A DNA stretch of 64,000 bases from Kineococcus mangrovi. GTDB lineage: Bacteria; Actinomycetota; Actinomycetes; Actinomycetales; Kineococcaceae. The translations under genes were made by a program, and so were the position numbers. The notes below the pieces were generated by a model. It was not told the origin of the DNA. It saw only the letters and a list, made by a program, of their open reading frames with translations, and made no database searches. Within the stretch, counting starts at the first letter, position 1; each line of letters begins with the position of its first letter. Below are positions 58,970-64,000 of the stretch, in pieces. Where the stretch lies: positions 124,001 to 188,000 of the forward strand of contig NZ_JBGGTQ010000007.1 of NCBI RefSeq assembly GCF_041320705.1. The letters run 5' to 3'.

Positions 58970-61093
58970 TCAGGCCGCCGCGACCCGCAGCGGCGCGGGC
59001 CGCGCCAGGTGGTACCCCTGCCCCAACCCCACCCCGAGCTCGCGCAGCACCGAGAGCTCGGCCGCGGTCTCGATCCCCTCGGCGACGATCCGGGCGCCGG
59101 TCGCCTGCGCGAACGTCACCAGCCCCGCGGCCAGGGCCCGGCGGGAGGGGTCGGCGTCGATGCCGCGCACGAGGGAGATGTCGAGCTTGATGAAGTCCGG
59201 CAGCACCGCCAGCACGTGCGACAGCGAGGCGTACCCGGCGCCGGTGTCGTCCACCGCCACCCGCAGGCCGGCGCGGCGCAGCGGTTCCAGCGTCCGCAGC
59301 AACGTCGCGTAGTCCGCGACGGCGGAGTGCTCGGTGACCTCGACCACGATGCGTTCGGGCGGCACCGTCTCCAGCCGGCGCAGGAACGCCGGGGTCGTGA
59401 TGGTCGCGGGGGAGACGTTGAGGGCCAGGAAACCCGGCAGGTGCGGCAGGCCCCGCAGCGCGTTGTCCAGGGCCGCCAGCTCGAGGTCCTGCCCGGCGCC
59501 GACCTGCGCGGCGTCGGCGAACCAGCGGTCCGGCGTCGGCGTCCCGGCCGGGAAGCGGCTGAGCGCCTCGGCACCGACGGCGGCGCCGGAGACCAGGTCG
59601 ACGACGGGCTGGTAGACGACGTCCGGGCCGCCCGCGGCGGTCAGGTCGGCGAGCCGGGCCAGCTGCACCCGCCGCAGCCGCCGCGCGCCGTCCTCCTCCT
59701 CGATGAGCTCCATGACGGCACCGGCCACGGCGTCCAGCACGTCGGCGTCCCGGGGTCGCAGGTCCGGGTCGGACTCGCGCGACAGGGCGCACAACGTCCC
59801 GTACAGCGATCCGTCGCGCCGGCGCAGCGGCACCCCCACGTAGGTGTTCAGACCCTGGCGGTGGGCGGTGGACGTGGCGTGCGCCACGGACAGGTCGGGC
59901 ACGACGTACGGCGCACCGGTGGCCAGGACCCGGTCGCACAGGCCGTTGCCCAGCGGTGCGGGCATGCCCGGGGCGATGGGGACGACCTCGGGGCAGGCCA
60001 CGTTGCGGATGACGCGGCGCTCGCCCTCGACCGTGGTGATGAAGGCGATGTCGGCGCCGAGCTGGCGCCGGGCGAGGTCGAGCAGGGCGTCCAGGACGCC
60101 GCCACCGACGGCCCGGGTCGTCAGGGCCGGGCCGGGCCGGGCGGTCGTGGGGGCGTCGGCGGCCAGGCGGTCCTCGGCGTCCGACCAGGCCGCGAACAGC
60201 GTCGTGGTGTGCGACCGGGTGGCCCGGCCGGTGCGCACGGCCACCCCCTCGGCGGCCAGCGCGGTGCGCAACCGGTCGGTGAGCGCCGCGGCCCCGTCCT
60301 CGCCCGTCCCGGGCAGCAGCAGGCCGAACCGGTCCGGACCGGTGCGGGCCAGCAGGTCACCCTCGCGCAGCCGGGCCCCGACGGCGGTGGCCGCGCGGTG
60401 CAGCAGGGCGTCGCCGGCGGGCGTCCCCAGGTCGGCGTTGGCCCGTTCCAGTCCCAGCACCTGCAGCAGGACCACGGAGACGGGCACGGCGTGCCGGGCG
60501 GCGTGCGCCTCCTCCTGCGCCAGCCCCTCCTGCCAGGACTGCGCCGTCGCCACGCCGGTGACCTCGTCCGCCCGCCCGGCCAGGTCCGCGCGGGCGGCCG
60601 CGCGGGTGCGGTCGGCCAGCTCCAGCTCGGCGGCCAGCAGGGCGCCGAGCAGGTCGCCCTGGACGCGGATGCTGTCCAGCAGGTCCGGCAGCTGCGCCCC
60701 GTCCCCGGCCCCCACCCCGCACAACGTGGCCAGCACCCGGCCGTCGGGGGCGGTCAGCGGGACGGAGACGACGGAGACGCCGTCGACGGGGGCGCCGGTT
60801 CGCGCGCCGGCGCGGGCGGCCAGGGAGTCCGGCCACCGCGGCAGGCCCGGGGCCACCGGGTGCGCGCCCTGTTCCACGACGCGGCGGCAGTGCGTGTCCG
60901 CCCACGGCAGCGCGTCGCCCGCCGCCAGGCCCAGGACGGGGTCGACGACGGCGAGCAGCACCTGGTCGGGACCTTCGGTGCGCCCGATCCACCAGCTGTC
61001 GAGCCCGGCGCGCTCGGACAGGTCGCGCAGGGCGCGGTGCGCGACGGCGAAGAAGTCGACCGCGGGGCCGGGAGCGGGACGGGGCACGTGCAT
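58970..61093 (-). CDS. GAF-(degenerate GGDEF)-GAF-EAL protein
   Basis: About 707 residues. A GAF-like N-terminus ('RALRDLSERAGLDSWWIGRT') is followed by a GGDEF-like domain whose signature reads 'RTGPDRFGLLLPG', so cyclase activity is unlikely. A second GAF domain ('CDRVLATGAPYVVPDLSVAH') follows. The EAL domain keeps 'GAEALSRFP', 'VEVTEHSAV', 'VAVDDTGAGYASLSHV', 'FIKLDISLV' and 'RIVAEGIETAAE', so it probably degrades cyclic-di-GMP. The ATG at 61093, with GGAG 11 bases upstream, is preferred over GTG 61135. Confidence 0.88.
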   Translation of the reverse strand: MHVPRPAPGPAVDFFAVAHRALRDLSERAGLDSWWIGRTEGPDQVLLAVVDPVLGLAAGDALPWADTHCRRVVEQGAHPVAPGLPRWPDSLAARAGARTGAPVDGVSVVSVPLTAPDGRVLATLCGVGAGDGAQLPDLLDSIRVQGDLLGALLAAELELADRTRAAARADLAGRADEVTGVATAQSWQEGLAQEEAHAARHAVPVSVVLLQVLGLERANADLGTPAGDALLHRAATAVGARLREGDLLARTGPDRFGLLLPGTGEDGAAALTDRLRTALAAEGVAVRTGRATRSHTTTLFAAWSDAEDRLAADAPTTARPGPALTTRAVGGGVLDALLDLARRQLGADIAFITTVEGERRVIRNVACPEVVPIAPGMPAPLGNGLCDRVLATGAPYVVPDLSVAHATSTAHRQGLNTYVGVPLRRRDGSLYGTLCALSRESDPDLRPRDADVLDAVAGAVMELIEEEDGARRLRRVQLARLADLTAAGGPDVVYQPVVDLVSGAAVGAEALSRFPAGTPTPDRWFADAAQVGAGQDLELAALDNALRGLPHLPGFLALNVSPATITTPAFLRRLETVPPERIVVEVTEHSAVADYATLLRTLEPLRRAGLRVAVDDTGAGYASLSHVLAVLPDFIKLDISLVRGIDADPSRRALAAGLVTFAQATGARIVAEGIETAAELSVLRELGVGLGQGYHLARPAPLRVAAA

Positions 61094-61191
61094 CGAGATC
61101 GGGTCTCCTGTGGCGATGCTTGAGAGTTGATCCACCGCGTGGACGAACGATGCCGCGATGTCAACGCTGCGTAAAAGGATTGTGACGGACG

Positions 61192-61218
61192 AAACACCGC
61201 GGGGGTGTGGGCCGATGG
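61192..61218 (+). promoter_or_regulatory. Possible flagellar-type promoter of the 61276 gene
   Basis: GAAA, 15 bases, GCCGATGG. The -10 box is identical to that of fliC; the -35 box differs from TCAG but is one base from the classical TAAA. The start codon is 58 bases downstream. Confidence 0.5.
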
Positions 61219-61275
61219 TGGGGGAGAGCGTGGACGAACGCTCGCACGAGACCGCTGAGAACCCAGGAGACCCCC

Positions 61276-61824
61276 ATGGCCACGACCCGCACCACGCTCG
61301 CCGCGTGCCTCGTGCTCCAGGGCACCGCCGACACCGCCGCCCTGGCCCCCGCGCTCGAGCAGGACCTGCGCGGCCTGGTCGACGTGGCCGACGAGGTCGT
61401 CGTCTACGACACGGCCGACCACATCGCCCCCGGCAGCGCGGCCTTCGCGGCGACCCTGCACCCGGCCGTCACCGTGGTCTCCGGGTTCTGGGCCGAGGAC
61501 CGCGAGCGTGCCCAGGAGGCCGCGCTCGCCCACGTCGACGCCGACTGGGCGCTGTGCGTCCTGGCCGGGGAGCGCGTCACGGCCGCCACCGGGCAGCTGC
61601 GCGAGCTGCTGGAGCGCGCCACCGACGTCCCGGCCCTGTCGGTGCGGGTGGACGACGTCGTGCGCGGCACGCACCGCTCGGCGCGGTTGCTGCGCAAGTC
61701 CGTCCCCGGCGCCTCCCGGCACGCGGAGGTGCCCGAGGTGCCGAGCGCGGTGCTGACCGTGCGGCAGCCGATCGCCACGACGGCGAACCTGCCGCGCCAG
61801 CGCGGGGTGTTCGACCGGGTCTGA
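61276..61824 (+). CDS. Glycosyltransferase-2-like protein without the metal-binding motif
   Basis: A 182-residue protein that follows the GT2 domain of the gene at 48847-50382. 'DEVVVYDTADHIAPGS' parallels that protein's 'DEIVVYDTGSRDRTVA', and 'VVSGFWAEDRERAQEAALAH' parallels 'VVEGFWDDDFGAARNRALEH'. Then 'WALCVLAGERV' replaces 'WVLSVDADEVV'. The DxD needed for the metal and nucleotide-sugar is lost, so it is probably not an active transferase; a regulatory or binding role is possible. AGGAGA precedes the ATG. A GCCGATGG promoter-like motif lies upstream. Confidence 0.75.
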   Translation: MATTRTTLAACLVLQGTADTAALAPALEQDLRGLVDVADEVVVYDTADHIAPGSAAFAATLHPAVTVVSGFWAEDRERAQEAALAHVDADWALCVLAGERVTAATGQLRELLERATDVPALSVRVDDVVRGTHRSARLLRKSVPGASRHAEVPEVPSAVLTVRQPIATTANLPRQRGVFDRV

Positions 61825-61912
61825 ACCAGTCGGGCGCACGGGCCGCGACGCTCGGGTCTGCGTCCGGGACCGGAGCAACGGAAAACCCGGTACCCGTCGC
61901 TGACGTGGGTGC

Positions 61913-62812
61913 GTGGCGACGGACGGCTGGGTGGCGATCGGCCACGAGGACCGCCCCTGGACGTCGCGGGTCCCGGCGGACCTCGTCTCGCGCCGGGTCC
62001 GTGAGTCCCACGCGGGGGGCTACCGCGCCGCCGTCCTGCCGCCGATCACCGACCTCGAACCGGTGCTGCCGCTGGCGCTGCTGGTGCACGCCGAGCGCGC
62101 GGCAGGACTGATCGCCCGCTTCGACGCGGAGAGCGAGGGGACCCCCGTGCCGTCCTCGGCGCTGCTGCGGTCGGAGTCCGCGTCCAGTTCGCAGGTCGAG
62201 AACACCACCTCCGGTGCCCGGGCCCTGGCCGTGGCGGCCATCGACGCCCAGGAGGCGCCGCGCGACGCGGGCCTGGTGCTGGGGAACGTGCGGGCGACGG
62301 AGCGGGCGATGCACCACGACCTGCTCGCCGAGTCCGCCCCCGACCGCGCCGGCCGGTGGCGTCAGGAGCAGGTCTGGATCGGGGGCAGCGGGTACGGACC
62401 GCACCAGGCCGAGTTCGTCCCCCCGCACCACGAGGCGGTCCCGGCCGCGCTCGAGGACCTGGTGGCCTTCGCCGCCCGCCGGGACGTCCCGGTCCTGGTC
62501 CACGCCGCGCTCGTCCACGCCCAGTTCGAGACCGCGCACCCCTTCGTCGACGGCAACGGCCGCACCGGCCGGGCCCTCGTCCACGTCCTGCTCCGCCGGC
62601 GCGGTCTCGTGCGGCACACCGTCGTCCCGGTCTCGGCCGGGCTGCTGCGCGAGGCGGACCGGTACGTCGACGCGGCCAAGGCGCTGGCCACGCTCACCGA
62701 CGCCGGGTCGTCGTGGAGTTTCTCCGGCCGCCGCCGGGGCCGTCGCTGGCAGGCGCCGGAGGTCATCAGCGCCCTCGACGAGTTCGCCCGCCGCGCGGGA
62801 CGGCGCAGCTGA
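61913..62812 (+). CDS. Fic-domain protein (class II, self-inhibited AMP transferase)
   Basis: A 299-residue protein. The catalytic loop 'HPFVDGNGRTGR' starts at H209 and has every residue needed to move AMP onto a hydroxyl. Upstream, S92-S-Q-V-E96-N97 fits the inhibitory (S/T)xxxE(G/N) helix, which places it in class II with intramolecular inhibition. 'QVWIGGSGYGPHQAEFVPPH' is the flap/beta-hairpin region. The target protein is unknown. No antitoxin-like gene is adjacent, as expected for a self-inhibited Fic. Confidence 0.92.
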   Translation: MATDGWVAIGHEDRPWTSRVPADLVSRRVRESHAGGYRAAVLPPITDLEPVLPLALLVHAERAAGLIARFDAESEGTPVPSSALLRSESASSSQVENTTSGARALAVAAIDAQEAPRDAGLVLGNVRATERAMHHDLLAESAPDRAGRWRQEQVWIGGSGYGPHQAEFVPPHHEAVPAALEDLVAFAARRDVPVLVHAALVHAQFETAHPFVDGNGRTGRALVHVLLRRRGLVRHTVVPVSAGLLREADRYVDAAKALATLTDAGSSWSFSGRRRGRRWQAPEVISALDEFARRAGRRS

Positions 62813-62870
62813 CCCTCTCGTGTACCGGGGCCGCACGGCTAGGCTGGCCCCGACCCGGAGGAGGTGTCCC

Positions 62871-63437
62871 GTGACCGAGCAGCCGACCACGCTGTCCACC
62901 GTGGGGCGGTCCCTCACCTGGGAGGAGTACCAGAGCCTTCCGCAGGACCCGCGTGCGGAGTACATCGACGGGCGTCTCGTCGTGAGCCCGAGCCCCAGCG
63001 AGCAGCACCAGTTCATCGCCCTCGAGCTGGCATGGCTGATGAAGGGAGTCCTGCCGGTGACGCACCGGGTGAACACCGCATGGGCGTGGAAGCCGGGGCG
63101 GGACGAGTTCATCCCCGACGTCGTGGTCTACGACCTCGCCACCGCGAGCGCCGGCACCGGTGCCCGCTTCACGGGAACCCCGGAGCTGGTGGTGGAGATC
63201 TTGTCCTCCAACCGCGGCGACGACCTCGTCTGGAAGAGCGCGAAGTACGCCGCCGCCGGGCTGCCCCGGTACTGGATCGTCGACCCCCGCGACGAGCGGG
63301 TCACCGCCTACGCCCTCCTCGACGGGATCCTCACCCCGACCGCCGTGCTGGGTCGCGGCGAGGGCGCCGACCTCGACGTCGGTGTGGCGACGGTCCACGT
63401 CGACGTGGACACCCTGCTGGGCCCATCTGAGGCCTGA
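62871..63437 (+). CDS. Uma2-family (DUF820) protein
   Basis: A 188-residue protein. 'SLTWEEYQSLPQDPRAEYID' begins the domain, 'FIPDVVVYDLAT' holds the first acid, 'ELVVEILSSNRGDDLVWKSA' the E and K positions, and 'GLPRYWIVDPRDERVTAYAL' the conserved YWIVD strand. This is the nuclease-like fold of Uma2 proteins, whose role is not known. The GTG at 62871 follows GGAGGAGG. The next gene is a close tandem relative. Confidence 0.88.
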   Translation: MTEQPTTLSTVGRSLTWEEYQSLPQDPRAEYIDGRLVVSPSPSEQHQFIALELAWLMKGVLPVTHRVNTAWAWKPGRDEFIPDVVVYDLATASAGTGARFTGTPELVVEILSSNRGDDLVWKSAKYAAAGLPRYWIVDPRDERVTAYALLDGILTPTAVLGRGEGADLDVGVATVHVDVDTLLGPSEA

Positions 63438-63449
63438 GGAGCTGGGCGC

Positions 63450-64000
63450 GTGGTGGAGGGGCCCGTCGAACCGCACGTCAGCGTGGGACCGAGGGTGACC
63501 TGGGAGCAGTTCGAGCAGCTTCCGGAGGACCCGCGTGCCGAGTACATCGACGGTCAGCTCATCGTGACCCCGAGTCCCACCGAGCAGCACCAGTACATCG
63601 CCTTCGAACTGGGGGTGGCCATCCGCTCCGTCGCGCCGCCCACCCACCGCGTCGTGCTGGGGTGGAGCTGGAAGCCCGGTGCGGATGAGTTCATCCCGGA
63701 CCTCATGGTCTGCGACAAGGCCACCATCGCCGCCGGTGGTCAGGCCCGCTTCACCGGCACTCCAGCGCTCGCGGTCGAAGTCCTGTCCTCCAATCGTGGC
63801 GACGACCTCATCCGGAAGATGGCCAAGTACGCCGAGGCCGGCCTGCCGCACTACTGGATCGTCGACCCGCGCGCGCAGACGCTGACGACGTACGCGATCG
63901 TCGAGGGGTTGTACGCCCCGACCGCCGTCCACGGCCGCGGCGCCGTGGCCGACCTGGACCTGGGCGTGGCGACGGTCCGCGTGGACGTGGCGGAACTGCT
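63450..64000 (+). CDS. Uma2-family (DUF820) protein, 3' end outside the window
   Basis: From GTG 63450 (or 63453) the frame stays open to the window edge, giving 183 codons. It repeats the pattern of the gene before it: 'RVTWEQFEQLPEDPRAEYID', 'FIPDLMVCDKAT', 'AVEVLSSNRGDDLIRKMAKY' and 'GLPHYWIVDPRAQTLTTYAI'. Many positions differ, so it is a diverged tandem copy and not an assembly repeat. Only a few residues should be missing at the end. Confidence 0.85.
   Translation, partial: MVEGPVEPHVSVGPRVTWEQFEQLPEDPRAEYIDGQLIVTPSPTEQHQYIAFELGVAIRSVAPPTHRVVLGWSWKPGADEFIPDLMVCDKATIAAGGQARFTGTPALAVEVLSSNRGDDLIRKMAKYAEAGLPHYWIVDPRAQTLTTYAIVEGLYAPTAVHGRGAVADLDLGVATVRVDVAEL

Noticed and set aside
63450-64000. 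The second Uma2 gene as an assembly duplication of the first
   Set aside because: The two differ at many positions throughout, including non-synonymous ones, so it is a real diverged copy.

Overview
The window looks like chromosomal DNA of a very GC-rich, flagellated actinobacterium. Codons end almost always in G or C, many genes start with GTG, and genes are packed with 4-base GTGA stop/start overlaps. The mix of coproporphyrin-type haem genes, a selenocysteine formate dehydrogenase and a large flagellar locus fits a Kineosporiaceae (Kineococcus-like) organism; that assignment is an inference from gene content.

Region 1 (1-16.8 kb) is mostly housekeeping: a truncated cell-wall-binding-repeat protein, a rhodanese, an anti-sigma-type ATPase, RNase D, a LuxR-type regulator, DUF3000, then hemE-hemY-hemQ, msrB, and small membrane or hydrolase genes. 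A compact run at 11.7-14.8 kb (dehydrogenase, 6-carboxytetrahydropterin-synthase-like protein, glycosyltransferase, methyltransferase) looks like one uncharacterised pathway. An ArsP-like permease and an aldo/keto reductase follow.

Region 2 (16.8-27.7 kb) is a self-contained selenium module. A formate dehydrogenase large subunit is read through an in-frame UGA followed by a SECIS hairpin. Next come its iron-sulphur subunit, an NrfD-type membrane subunit, a formate/nitrite channel, selD, tRNA-Sec, selA and selB. The one visible client and the whole decoding machinery sit together.

Region 3 (27.7-34.6 kb) holds a decayed anmK, a GGDEF-EAL protein, a FitA/VapC-type toxin-antitoxin pair, an rRNA-type methyltransferase, gpsA and small conserved genes.

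Region 4 (34.6-62 kb) is flagellar: two fliW genes, flgL-flgK-flgN, a FliA/WhiG-type sigma gene, fliC, fliD, fliS, and a carbohydrate island between the sigma gene and flagellin. The island encodes a DegT aminotransferase, a Gfo/Idh dehydrogenase, an acetyltransferase-like protein, two methyltransferases, an FAD oxidoreductase-like protein and two family-2 glycosyltransferases. The same promoter-like motif, TCAG-N15-GCCGATG[G/T], lies upstream of flgN, fliC, fliS and one glycosyltransferase. This ties the glycosyltransferase to the flagellar sigma factor and suggests a flagellin-glycosylation system. Two further cyclic-di-GMP proteins and a FIST sensor flank fliS.

Region 5 (62-64 kb) has a class II Fic protein and two tandem Uma2-type genes, the last cut by the window edge.
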